The notes under the pieces: model-generated
What the model saw: the letters and a program-made list of their open reading frames with translations, nothing else
Told to the model about the DNA's origin: nothing
Database searches by the model: none
Assembly (NCBI GenBank): GCA_038380795.1
Contig: CM076279.1
Span: 6,029,001-6,093,000, forward strand
DNA from: Pyrocephalus nanus
Taxonomy: Eukaryota; Chordata; Aves; Passeriformes; Tyrannidae
Direction of reading: 5' to 3'
Length of the DNA: 64,000 nt
Program-made: the position numbers and the translations under genes
Shown here: positions 39,501 to 50,223 of the stretch, piece after piece
Numbering within the stretch: the stretch's first letter is position 1
Layout of the letters: every line of letters begins with the position of its first letter

Positions 39501-40490
39501 TTGCATCAAGGCATGTACAGGAGGACAAAAGTCTTACGCACTCTCACTTGTTTGTAGCTCTGAGCCATGGACAAAAACTCCCCCAAGCCAAGTAGAACCA
39601 GGACATTTGGTTCTTCTGTCCATTCATCTCCTCCTCCCATCTGTTCAGATATGAAAACAAACAGTCAGGCCAACAGTCTGTTTAGAATTCACTCAGACTC
39701 CCACTCAGAGCTCTGAGCAGGGAGTTTAGGGGGTGTTTCTGTTGCTAAATACAATTACGAGCGAGTGCAAATAACAGACGGAGAAAAAGGCAAAAACATC
39801 AAGATTTTGCTTGCACACCTGAGACGACACAGTCTCTCTCCTCCAGGTGATACTGCAGGGAACAGCCTGGTTCTCAACCACACAGGAATAATTGGCAGCC
39901 TCCAAAGCTCTAAGGATCTGCTCACCACCTTCTACCTGGAAGAGGGCTGAAATTGGCACACGGGTCAGGCCTACAGAGCGGAGACAGTCAGTGCAAAGCA
40001 GGTGCAAGATGTCAGGACAGCTACCTGGATCCAGCACCACTGTTATGTACTTCTGGCACTCCCCCGGCCGCTGAGCTTTCAGCGCCTTGGCCAGGGCTCT
40101 CCTCCTCTCTTTCTCCTCCTCCTGCAGCCTCCTCTTCGCCTCTCGCTCCTTCCTCCTCTCCCATGCAGCCCGGCAGACTGCCTCCCTTTCCTTCTGACTA
40201 TACCGCCGCTTCTCGGGAGGGAGGGACGCTCCTATGCTTGCCAGGGGACTACTGGGCTTGTCCGAGCCGACCGGCAGCGCGGGTCCCTCAGCATCGCATG
40301 TGGCGTTTTCACCGCCACAACACCCTCCTCCGGGCGGCTCCGGGTCCTCCTCCTCCTCCTCGCTGCTCAGCAGCACAACTCCGCAGTCGCCAGGCGGAGG
40401 CCGCGGGAGGCTCGGCTCGGGGGCCTGCAGCAGGGAGGACAGGCTGGGCAGCTCGTCCTCGCTGCCGCTCTCAGAGCGCGGCTCCGCCAT
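36507..40490 (-). CDS. EME1: Crossover junction endonuclease EME1 (MUS81 partner)
   Basis: Non-catalytic subunit of the MUS81-EME1 structure-selective nuclease, which cleaves replication forks and recombination intermediates. Exons 5'-3': 40025-40490, 39819-39946, 39548-39640, 38976-39097, 38665-38785, 38201-38316, 37032-37221, 36507-36683; in frame, 470 residues (human about 570, mainly a shorter N-terminus). The N-terminus is acidic and Ser-rich ([14 protein letters not shown]), then a basic coiled coil (residues about 115-145). The ERCC4-like fold follows ([34 protein letters not shown]). The C-terminal helix-hairpin-helix region contains [10 protein letters not shown] and [15 protein letters not shown]. 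Between exons 1 and 2 is a 78-bp intron that is open in frame. The gene is divergent from MRPL27. Identity comes from the matching C-terminal half. Confidence 0.96.
37800..37996 (+). mobile_element. CR1-like LINE 3' fragment
   Basis: Sense fragment with 'ggagttgcccagagaagctg', 'tccctggaagcattccaggc', and 'ggttccttccaacccaaacc' followed by 'tctgtgattc'. This is the 3' end of avian CR1. Located in an EME1 intron, antisense to EME1. Confidence 0.93.
39947..40024 (-). other. EME1: EME1 mini-intron (78 bp, open in frame)
   Basis: On the minus strand GATCCAG/gtagct...caatttcag/CCCTC. Removing it joins VVLDP to ALFQVEGG, the arrangement of human EME1 (VVLDP-VLLQMEGG). Its length is a multiple of three and it has no stop codon, so unspliced RNA would add 26 residues. 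Confidence 0.85.
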
Positions 40491-40728
40491 CACCTCCCTT
40501 CCCCTTGAGGAGAAACCCCCCCCCCCCCCCGACCACCTCTGAGGTGGTGGCGGGGAGGGAGGGGGGGGAAAGCCCGCGCTGGGCGCTGATTGGCCCGGAG
40601 GCGCGCGCGGCTGGCGGCGATTGGCCCGAACGCGCGCGGCCGCGCGCGTTCGGGCCAATCGCCGCCAGCCGCGCGCCCCGCCCCGCCATCCCAGCGTGAG
40701 GAGGGAGGGGGGAGAGGAAGGGAACAAG
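40491..40728. promoter_or_regulatory. EME1/MRPL27 bidirectional promoter
   Basis: Only 238 bp separate the two divergent start codons. The region is CpG-rich and TATA-less, with ATTGG/CCAAT boxes at 40589-40593, 40620-40624 and 40655-40659. A perfect palindrome occupies 40603-40676. A C-run lies at about 40517-40530, close to the EME1 start. Confidence 0.85.
40603..40676. repeat. Perfect 74-bp palindrome
   Basis: I checked the base pairs position by position around a centre between 40639 and 40640. All 37 pairs match, with no spacer. The arms include a CCAAT/ATTGG box each and CpG-rich ends (core cgcgcgcggccgcgcgcg). The sequence just left of it (40588-40609) is a partial direct copy of the arm. 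Confidence 0.95.
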
Positions 40729-43703
40729 ATGGCGGCGCTGGGGCGGCTCTGTGAGTGAGGAGGCGGCTTCGCCCTCCAAGAGGAGTGGGGAGCGGGAGGG
40801 TGAGCTCGAGAAGGGTTGAGGGGTGCGCCCTCCCCACGTCCCCCTCCGGCACCACCGCAGGAGGTCGCGTCTCCCCCCCCTTCCAGGGGAGCTCGGGGCG
40901 GGGGGGGAGGTCAGGGGTTTCGCGTTTCGCCCTGCGGGGCTGAGGCGGAGCCCCCGGTGGAGTGGGCGGGTTTGTGTAAGTGAAAGTGTGACTGTGGTTC
41001 GCTCTTGTGATTTGATTGCCTGGAGTTTGTCACGTGCCGGAGGCTTTCGTTTTACCCAGTGGGTCGTCTCCTGAAATTAGTGGGGTTTTGTTGGGCAATT
41101 AACATTTTCTCGACTTGGAATCACGGGCAGGTTTGGCTTGCAGGAGGCCTTAAAGAGCGTCTCGTTCCAGCCCCCTGCCATGGGCAGGAACACCTTCCGT
41201 TATCCCAAGTTTCTCCAAAGCCCCATCCAACCTGGCCTTCCAGGGATGAGGCAGCCACAGCTTCTCTGGGCAACCTGTGACAGTGGAGAATTTCTTGCCC
41301 ATATTTAACCTAACCCTCTCCTCTGTCAGTTTGAAGCCATTCCCCCTTATCCTGTCACTCCATCCCTTATCCCATGTCCCTCTCCAGCTCTCTTGAAGCC
41401 CCTTTAGGCACTAGAAGGGGCTCTAAGCCCTCCCTGGAGCCTTCTCTTCTCCAGGCTGAACACCCCCAGCTCTGTGCTCCACAGTCCCTTATTGCCATTC
41501 CCAGGGCTCTGCAATCCTTCTTGAAGTCATTAATCATAAAATCACAGAATCATAAGGTTGGAAAAGACCGTAAAATCATGAAGTCCAACCTTTCTACTCG
41601 TTTTGGATATTCAAACTGCTCCTGGATGCATCACTGATTATATGCTTATATATTGCACCAAATTGGAATCTGCTTATTTGTGAGATTTCAGAATATAACT
41701 GAGTAACTGCCATTTGGTCAGAGGGTAAACTGAAGCAGAGATCACAGCTTGTCTACTTGCGTTTTCTCAAAGCAATATATGAGCAATATAAGCAATTAAG
41801 GGACATCTGTACTGCATTTTGCAAGAATGAAACAGGAATTCGTGCATGTCCTTTAACATCATTGTTGAGTCTTATTCCTCCCTGGGTAGCAGCAGCACTT
41901 GAAATGTGTCCTCTTCACAGAGGACTAAGGCCATGGTGGTTTAATTTATCTTGGAAGTACTTTTTTTTTCCCCAATAGGGCTTTCATTTGCCTTTAGTTT
42001 TAAAGCCTCTCTTAACTGATATCCTTTACATCTGACAAATGAAATTATGTGTAATAGTTTTTCCATCTGATGCTGTGGTTCTTTCTCCAAACCTAGTTCT
42101 AACCACTCCCCAAACAAGCCTGGTTGCTGTCAGATGGGCTTCTAAGAAAAGCGGGGGCAGCTCCAAAAACTTGGGTGGCCGCAGCCCTGGGAAACGCTAC
42201 GGATTCAAAAAAGTGGAAGGTAGGTCTGAGCACCTGCTGGGTCTTATTTGCATTTCACTGTGTTCTTCACTGCTTCTCCCCTGGTACTTGTCACTTGTTG
42301 AGTGTTTCAGGAGGAGGTGGGCAGGGCATTTTCCAGGAGAAAGGAAAGGGGAGGATCAGTGAAGCCTCGTGATCGAGGGTCGCTGGTGGGAGGGCGGGGT
42401 GAGTCAGCCTCCCACCCCAGGAGCCCCGACGGCCACCAGCCAAAATTGCCTACAGAAAATGTACTTTGGTTTATCCTTTGCCTCTCTAGAGCACCCGGAG
42501 GGAGGGAACGCTGTGGGACACCTCATAACTGCACTGCACTTTCCCCCCACGCTGGGTGGAAAAACTGAGTATTTCCCATGTTTACAAAGGAGAGAATTAC
42601 GAGGCTTAGCAGAAGCCAAAGTGCAGATTCTTGCAGCTGAGTGCTCAGTAATTATTAGCTTTGCTGATGGAAACATATCGATGTAAAGGTAATAAAACAA
42701 ATGCCTTCAGCAACCAGAAAATGCCTTGTACCTCAGAAGCAATCTTTTCACACTTGACTTTTTGCCATGCTCTCTGTCGGTTGCCCCTTATTTCCTGCTA
42801 ACAGCATATTTGTTAGGATGGCTTTTAGCATTTAAAGTATTTTCCGAGGAAAATGCCCAGAGAAAGCTGTGATTTGTAATTCCTGGAACAACTTGTGTTC
42901 TGCCAGGCCTTTGGGGAGCTGTTTCCCTGGAGTCTGACCCTGTCACTCTCTTGCAGGTGCCTTTGTCCATGCAGGCAACATTTTGGCTACGCAGCGGTTG
43001 ATCCGCTGGCATCCTGGTGCTCACGTAAGGCCTTTTCCCTCTCTTCCCCGGTTCTCAGAGAACAGCAGCCCACCCAGAGTCCCACACCCACTGCCTCCTC
43101 TCCTTCAGGCTCATTCTTAATGCTCATCCCTCTGTTCTATATGTCCTGACATCAGGGTTTCATCACCTGGTATTTGTTGGTCACGGAGCCTGCTCAGAGA
43201 CACCCCTGTGTCCGTGGACTCAGGGGAGCTCTGCAAGTTATGGATATCCCAAAACACTTCTGTGGGCCTGACTGGGCACTTGTGCTTCAGGGTGGAATGG
43301 ATGTCTCCTCCCTCGTACTGAGCACCATTGCAAACCGATTGCTTGGAAGCAAGTCGTGTGGCTTTCTTTTATTTCAAAATACAAAGCAACAGATGCTGTT
43401 GAAGCCAGGATATCAAACGAGGCAGGCCTGTGATCAGATCTGCTTTAGCTGCAGGCTTCCAGCCCTTCCTTTCTAACGCTCCTCATCCTCTCCCAGGTGG
43501 GGATGGGCCGTAACAACACACTCTACGCCCTGGAGGACGGGATTGTGAGATACACCAAGGAGGTCTATGTGCCCCCACCCCGCAGCAGCGAGAGCAGGGA
43601 TGTGATCTGCCGCCTGCCCAAAGGAGCAATCCTTTATAAAACCTTCATCAGTGTCATCCCCAACACAGAGGTAGGAAGCTTCAAACTGGTCACCATGCTC
43701 TGA
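40729..43703 (+). CDS. MRPL27: Mitochondrial ribosomal protein L27 (bL27m)
   Basis: Large-subunit mitoribosomal protein; the bL27 family's N-terminal region reaches towards the peptidyl-transferase centre. Exons: 40729-40750, 42097-42219, 42957-43024, 43497-43703, joining to 139 residues (human 148). Exon 1 encodes only MAALGRL plus one base. The presequence leads to [15 protein letters not shown], the typical processed N-terminus. Then come [37 protein letters not shown] and [12 protein letters not shown], ending FKLVTML. AATAAA at 43882-43887 is a clear poly(A) signal. The gene shares its promoter with EME1. Two CR1 fragments lie in intron 1. Confidence 0.97.
41140..41525 (-). mobile_element. 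CR1-like LINE fragment
   Basis: Antisense CR1: 'ccccctgccatgggcaggaa', 'cttctctgggcaacctgtga', 'tcactccatcccttatccc', 'ctccaggctgaacacccc'. About 385 bp in MRPL27 intron 1. Confidence 0.93.
41535..41605 (-). mobile_element. Second short CR1 3' end
   Basis: 'aaatcacagaatcataagg' plus 'ttggaaaagaccg' and 'catgaagtccaacc' form the extreme 3' end of another CR1 in the same antisense orientation, immediately beside the larger fragment. It may be a separate insertion, or a nested or rearranged one. Confidence 0.85.
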
Positions 43704-43881
43704 GCCTCCTGCGTCACGCAGCCGCGGATGGGAAGGACAGACCACTACAGCTGGACTGGCATCTGAGGATGAGAGTATTCTAGCTCTGGAGATACCAGTT
43801 TAGGACTTGGTTTTGCTCCTGAAGCATCGGTGGTCAGTGTTCAGGCACTGGGATCACCTGCTGGCATTTGTAAGAGTGTTT

Positions 43882-43887
43882 AATAAA
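43882..43887 (+). terminator. MRPL27 poly(A) signal
   Basis: AATAAA about 180 bases after the MRPL27 stop codon. Confidence 0.8.
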
Positions 43888-44555
43888 TGCAGTGGGGCAC
43901 GGGGTGAAGGTCTTGGCTGATCACAGAATGTGTTATCGTGTTCAGTTAGTATCTGGACAACCTGTTCCATTGTGCCTCTGGATGAGTTCCCTCTACAATC
44001 ACTCTTATGTCCCACTAATAATTCCCTCTATTTTTACTTATTTTTCGTCATTATTGTTCTCATTCACAATACTGCAGAACAGATCCTTTTCCACGTGCAC
44101 CTAACACTGTGTTCCAGGAAGCTGGATTTTTTCCTCTGTCTAACTCAACTCAATGATTAACTCAAATACCTGAATGTTCCATTCACTGGCCATGTGAGGC
44201 AAATTCACAGGCATAACTCTAACTCATGACTAAGTTCTGGGGCCTGGTAAGATACCAAAGTCTGGGCTGGCATTTGAAGCTCAGTAGCTGGAGGTGTATC
44301 ATAAAGCCATAATCCAGGATACTTATCCTTTTATCTTTGAGTCATTACGTGATATTTTTGAGCTTAAATTGCTCGAAATAAAGGAGCCCAAATGCCTTGT
44401 GGCCAAACTGATCTCATTTTATCTACAGGTTGGTAAACAATTTGAAACATTGACTCTGCAGTAGAAAACAGGTTATCAAAATTGGTGGTGTAAGGACACC
44501 GGTGTTGACATTCTTAGACAATTCTTCTGCTCTGCAGAAGACCAGGTGAAGTGGG

Positions 44556-47500
44556 TCAGCCACACGTGTCCACCTGTGTTTCACATTCTTCATGGAGACC
44601 ACCAGCTGTTGTGTCCACACGTCTGTCCTTCCCCGACTGCAGATCCAGTCCCATGGTTTGTCTCAGTGGTCGGTGTTTGCACACAGCAGGTGACACAACC
44701 CCGAGCCTCTCCAAATCCGTGTCTGAGGTCTGTACAAAGCTGCTGTTGGTGACAGGCTCATTGCTGCCAGAGCACACAGCGATGCTCCAGTGCAGATCCA
44801 CTCACGGTGGGGATCCCCCCCTGGCAGCCAGTACAGGGATACAGTAAAACACTTGGTAACCTACAAAAGGAGTGAAGTATCACGACACCAGGAGTGCCTG
44901 AGGTCTGATCCTTGGTACAGCCAGCAGTGCTGCCTCACTGAGGTACAATGTGCTGCTCCTGAGGAGCTGTGGCTGAGCAGACCTTCCCCTTGGCTCTGCC
45001 CCGTGCAGCTCCAGCAGCTGGTCCGTCTCCTTTGGTAACAGTGTTTGCCAGAGAAGAGCAAGCAGATGTCCCTGGTTGCTCTGCTACCTGGCGATGGCTC
45101 CGTGGTTGTCCTTGTGCTGCAGGAGGGATGGCAGTGCTGCCTGGATCTGGGCTGATTGTGGATCTGGGTGAAGGTTTGGCCGTTCCTGCGGAGGGGAACA
45201 GTGTCCCAGGCACTTCTGTCGCTGACAGCACAGGAAGCAGCAGCAGGCTGAGGCCGAGGCCTTACACTGCCGTGTTTCTCTGAGTTTGGTAGCTGAGAGG
45301 GGCATGAAAAGGGTCTGGAACACCACATCTGTCCAAGGTCTCTGAGCTTATTCCTGTTCCTGAGAAAGCTGGAGGATGCCTCAGAGCGTGCTCATAGGGA
45401 GGCGGCATCTATTGAGGAGAGAGGAAGAGCATTACAGCAGATCAGAAATAACCAGGAGATTATCCCACCTCTTCTTACAGAGCGGATGACAAGGCTCACA
45501 ACCACCACCAGCCTGAAAATTAAGCCCCCGCAGCCCCCAGCACAGCCGGCTGTTGGCGGGGGAACACCTGGAGACGAGCTTATCATCAGTCTGTAACACA
45601 GCACAGCAGAAACCTGCCCCCCTCACACTCTGTGCCACGTTCCTGCTCTTCCCTATTCCCCTTCAAGGACTTGGCACAAGGCCAGAAAAGGCTTGACTTT
45701 TGTTAAGAGAGGACTGTTACTCGCTTTCCTTTAACCAGGGGAAAAAAAAAATCACTGGGATTTACACAAGCACCTACAAACCAGGCTTTCTACCCAAGCT
45801 TCAGCAGTGAGTCTCACTGTGTAGCAGCAGAGAAGAACCTCCAGGCCTTGTCACATTTATTCTGGCAGAGCTGGACTAGCCTTCACCCCACAGCACGTGA
45901 CAGGAGTGGCCCAGGAATGTTATGGAAGAGCTCCCATTGCAGTTCTTCAGCTACTTGTCCTTGGGGATTTACTCTCCTGTTCTCTCAGTGCTCTGGTTTC
46001 ATAGAATCACAGAACGGTTTGGATTAGAAGGGACCTTAAAGATCATCCAGTTCCAACACCCTGGCGTGAGCAGGGACACCTTCCACTAGGTTAGGTTGGT
46101 AGTTAAGGGCAGGTATCGTTAGTTACAGCTCCAGATAACTGAGTGGCAAGTGCTGACAATGCCAGACCTAATGGCACAGCTTTAAGAGCTCACAATCCAG
46201 GTAAATCAGTGAACTTACAGTGCTCTGCTCAGAGTTTCAAAGGTTTTTGTTCTGCTTTAGGCAATGAGGTCTCTGTTAGAGGGAGCCTCTCAGGATGCTG
46301 CTGCAGGACCTACTTGGCAGGTGCACTTGCTGTTCTATTGTATCCAAAGTATAACAGGCAAAGCATCCTACTCATAAATAAGCCATAAACACTCAAGGTA
46401 ATATCAAGGGACCTCCCAGGAATGTCCTGCGGGGAGAAGGGAGCAAGAACCCATGGAAGCCATAGAGATCCAAAAATAACATTCCCAGCTTGGACTTGAA
46501 TGGAGCAGGTGATCTGAAGGGCCTATCCTTTCTCCCTGGGGCTCTGCCCTGCCTCCCAGCACAGGCATTTCTGCAAACACACCAGGGGGGAGATGGATCA
46601 TTAACCAGCACAGATGTACACCAGAGGAGCCTCCTGATACACTTTGTGCTTTCCCAGAGATAAAGGCTATCAGGGAAAGGCAATCAGAGAGAACAGAGTC
46701 CTCAGCTACCACCAACTGCTGAAGCAAGACAGATATGGGCCAGAACAGGGACTCTGCCAGCCCCCCGGGCAGGGAGGGGGAGCTCACCTCCTGGGAGGGC
46801 TCTGCCCACAGCCCAAACCTCTCCGCAATCATCTGATGGATTTCCCGCTGGCGATCTTTCTTCCGCACGCTCTCGTAGCTCGGCAGGCGGGGCTGCTCCC
46901 AGGAAGGCAGCCGGTAGGTGCTGGGGGGTCCAACACAGAAAAGCTCGTCTCCCTAGAAATGCCCATCCCAGGAAAGAAGGGTCAGTGTGACAGTGGCTTG
47001 CTCTCTTCACTGGAAGTTCATGGCCTTGCGCCACTTTGACTTACTTCAGGGTTCTGAGTTGTAGGTGCCTTTCCTTCAAACCCCAGAGAGGAAATCCCTC
47101 CCAGAAGGCAATTACACCTCAACCTGCTGTGCAGGATCTGAAGCCATCAGGGATCCTGGCACTTCATGCCCAAACACCTCAGGGCACCATGGTGTCCTCT
47201 GCAGTATCCCTGCCTCTCACACCCCACCTCCCCCTAGGGTTTTACATACAGGCAGCACTTCCCAGGCAGCACCAGATGCTGTCCAGCACCTTTTCCATAG
47301 GTGAACCAAATAACCACAGTGTTTTTCCCAACCTCATGAGCATCTTTGCCCCCATTCCCACCCAGCTCCCGTCAGGGATCCTGCCATCACCTGCATGCCG
47401 GGGTTCTCGGCAGCGCTCTCCAGCCGGGAGGCTCCACGCTGGGGTCCCACCAGCCGCTGGCTGCTGCTGAAGTAGGGTGGGGGGCGGTCCTGCAATGAGG

Positions 47501-50223
47501 AGGACATGAGCAAAGTCAAAATCCCTCACGTCCTGCCTGGCAGCTCACACGGGACAGCCTGGGAAGCGGGACTCTGGCAGAGGAAGAGCTGCTCCCTCTG
47601 CCCATCTGGCTCATGCAGCTCTCGCTGCTGGCAGTCTCTGCCCGTTCCACAACACCGATGGCTCGGGCACATCCTCTCCGGCAGCACAGGGCCCGCTGGA
47701 AGGGACACAGCACAACCAGAGGGACAGCTGAGCCCAGGGCAGGGTTTCATTGAGGCTCAGCAGAACCATCTCTCTTTAATGGACAACAAAACCCAACCCG
47801 GTTATTTCACAGGTGTGGATAAGAGCTCTGTCGCGTGCTCAGGGTTACAGAATTTGTAAGCTCTTATCTACCAAGGTTGTTGTTTCAGGATAACGCAGCA
47901 GGCAAATCTGCAGGACAATAGCTGTGCTGCTCCTGAGCAGTCTCGCTCCAGTTAAACTGGATTCTCCGTCAAAGTGTTAAGCAACAGTGAGCAGAAATCC
48001 TGCTCACAGAGAACGGCCCCTCGAGCCACAGCCAGGATTTGAACCTTGGCCATTCCTTGCTCCCAGAAAACCCCATCTCTGCCAGCAGGAAACAGCCGAG
48101 AAGCTCCCAGGGAGGCACGTGAATGACTGATTTACTTTTGCTCTTAACAACCAAGGAACTGTTTGTCTTGGCCCGACAGCAGAACTACAGAAGCTGCAGG
48201 AACACAGAGCCCAACTTTGGTATCAATAACTGGTGAACAAAACCAGCACAACTACACCTGCCCGAGAGCTGCCTCACGTGTTACAACTGCTTCACTTTAT
48301 TGGATGGAAATACATCCTCTACGTGTTCCCTTTCCATATGTAGTTCTTTGCATCCATCTTTCCCACACAGCACTGCTTGAACCTCCCACCCCAGAGCCAG
48401 GCCCCAGCACAGTGCAGGCTCTGCAGCTCAGGGTGCATCCTGCACTGCCTCAGGGAGCAGCTCCACAGGGCAGGGATCACGGCAGCAGGGCCTGCTCCCA
48501 ATGCGTGCCATGGGTGGGCAGCAGGGAGGAAGAGGGGGAAAGGAGGAATGAATCACGGCTGCACCACCAGTGCAGCCCATCCCCACTGTGATTTTTGCTG
48601 GGGACTTTCCAGCCTGCACTGGACTATTAGATTTGCCTTTCCCAGCTCAAGTTTCTCCATCCCTTGCTAGCAAGGCTGAACGTCCCCTCCTCTCCCAGGA
48701 ACTGTAGAGCCGTACCTGCAGCCCTCCCCTCAAGAGCCATCCTGCAGCTCTGGAGGCCGAGCTTTCCCCAGGCAGTCACCACCATAAAAGCAGTGCTGGC
48801 TGCACACGCTGCTCTTTTTCCATCAGCTTCCCCAGTTGAAAGGCAGCCCCAGGAAATTAGAGATGCGAGCGAAAGGGCTTTGTGTCTCACTGCTCCTTCC
48901 CTGGGAGCTGTGCACAAGAGAGCCAGCAGTCAGGGATGTGAGTGGCTTTGTCTGCCTTTGCCCTCAGCTTCCAGCCCCCTTTCCTGCTGGGCCCCTTCTC
49001 TGTAAAGCAGAGCCCAACCCCACACATAACTGTGTGGGGGAAGAGGACACCCCCTGAGCTGCGTGGGGAGCAGAGGGACCTGTTAGTGTCGGGCCTTGGA
49101 GATATAACCCCAATGGCACAGCCAGGCAGGACGGGGTGGGTGGACAGATCTCTGGGATAGAGTGGGAGCAAGGAGGCAGCAGAGTCCAGCTCATCCATCA
49201 GTAACCCCAGCCAGGCTGCAGGATGTGAACCTGGCAGTGCAGCCCCACAGACCCAGCACAAGGGAACAGGAGCTCTGGGGGGTGTGGGAGGGGGCAGACG
49301 GGGACTCCTGGGCAGGAGGAAGAGAGGGAGGACTCTGAGGGCACTCACATACTGGCTGGGGGTCTGGAACAAGCGGCAGGAGCAGAGGAACTGGCAGCAC
49401 ATGGGGTCCCGGTGGTACAGGAGCAGCAGCAGGATGAGGATCGCCACGATGAAGACGGAGGTGGACACCGCTGCCGGGGAAAAGGAGCGGCGAGAGTGGC
49501 GAGTGAGCCGGTGGCCCAACGGGCCCGCGGGCCTCTTGCTCCTCGCCCTCGCCCCCTCGGCTGCCGCAGCACCGAGGAGCTTGGAGAAGCCCCGGAGAAG
49601 ACGATTCCACCTGCTGCCCGTCCCAACGGCGCCAAAGCCCCTTTGTGCCCAACATCTCTTTCTCTCTACGAGACCGGGAGAACCTGCAGAGCCGGGGCGG
49701 GGGCTCACCCCATCCCGGACCGCGGCAGCGGGGACCGGCCCCGGGCAACCCACCCCGCATCCCCCGCCCGGGGCTATCGGCTCTCTCAGCACCACGGCAG
49801 GGTGCCGGTTCGCCAGAGCTCCTGTCTCCTCCCACCCGGCCCACGCGCTGCTCCGCGGAGCCCACCGGCACCGCCAGCCCCCACCGGCACCGCCAGCCCC
49901 CACCGGCACCGCCAGCCCCCACCGGCACTGCCAGCCCCGCCACCCACCCCGCTCGGCCCCCAGCCCCGGGAGCCAGCAGGACCCCGCATTAGCACCGGAC
50001 GCTGCAGCGATATCTCCCAGACCGGAGGTATCCCCTCACCGGCACAGCCCGGGAGGCACCGGCAAAGGCCGATCCCGCCCGGCGGCCGCCCCCGCTCCGC
50101 TCCCGGCGCCGGCGGAGCCCCCGCCCGGCACTCACTGGCGGCGACGACGATGGCCAGGACGTTGCTGTCCATGCCCGCGCTGGTGGCCGCCGTGCTGCCC
50201 GAGGCCTCCCCTGGCTGCGCCAT
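44556..50223 (-). CDS. Unrecognised single-pass membrane protein with PY motifs
   Basis: I do not recognise this gene. Well-supported minus-strand exons: 50136-50223, 49349-49470, 47391-47489, 46788-46952. Tentative exons 45088-45185 and 44556-44763 continue the same phase to a TGA. Together they give 259 residues. A short N-terminus (two in-frame Mets, residues 1 and 18) precedes a hydrophobic segment of about 28 residues (VLAIVVAA then VSTSVFIVAILILLLLLYHR). A Cys-rich juxtamembrane stretch follows (MCCQFLCSC), then DRPPPYF and RLPSYESVRKKDRQ, possible WW-binding or sorting motifs. It looks like a type III single-pass protein with a cytoplasmic tail. The promoter is a CpG island. An alternative end splices exon 4 to 46523-46570 (15 residues, then stop). 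It lies between MRPL27 and XYLT2, where I recall no human coding gene; TMEM92, on the far side of human XYLT2, is not similar. Confidence 0.55.
45009..45596 (+). CDS. Tentative coiled-coil gene, 3' end
   Basis: Not recognised. Three plus-strand blocks with splice sites join in one frame: 45009-45034 (after cgtgcag), 45234-45288 (after gcacag, donor gtagct) and 45369-45596 (after gagaaag), ending in TAA. The 102 residues read LQQLVRLLW, then KQQQAEAEALHCRVSLSL, then LEDASERAHREAAS and on through ALQQIRNNQE. That is a strongly heptad-like, charged helix, followed by a Thr/Pro-rich tail (KPPQPPAQP). The last intron is only 80 bp. No start exon was fixed, so the gene is 5'-incomplete. The 26-nt first block is the weakest. 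The blocks lie within introns of the opposite-strand membrane-protein model, so at least one model may be wrong. It could also be a decayed gene. Confidence 0.35.
45999..46105 (-). mobile_element. CR1-like LINE 3' end
   Basis: 'catagaatcacagaacgg' followed by 'gaagggaccttaaagatcat' and 'agcagggacaccttccacta' is the antisense CR1 3' terminus. Confidence 0.92.

Noticed and set aside
39726..40727. 333-codon single-exon minus-strand ORF
   Set aside because: It is EME1 exons 1 and 2 read through the 78-bp intron and extended 5' into the promoter. The human-like join and start at 40490 are preferred.
46404..46787. Read-through extension of the membrane-protein exon 4 to a 154-codon ORF
   Set aside because: A strong gtgagc donor ends the exon at 46788 and the downstream residues lose the hydrophilic character of the tail. 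Kept only as an alternative.
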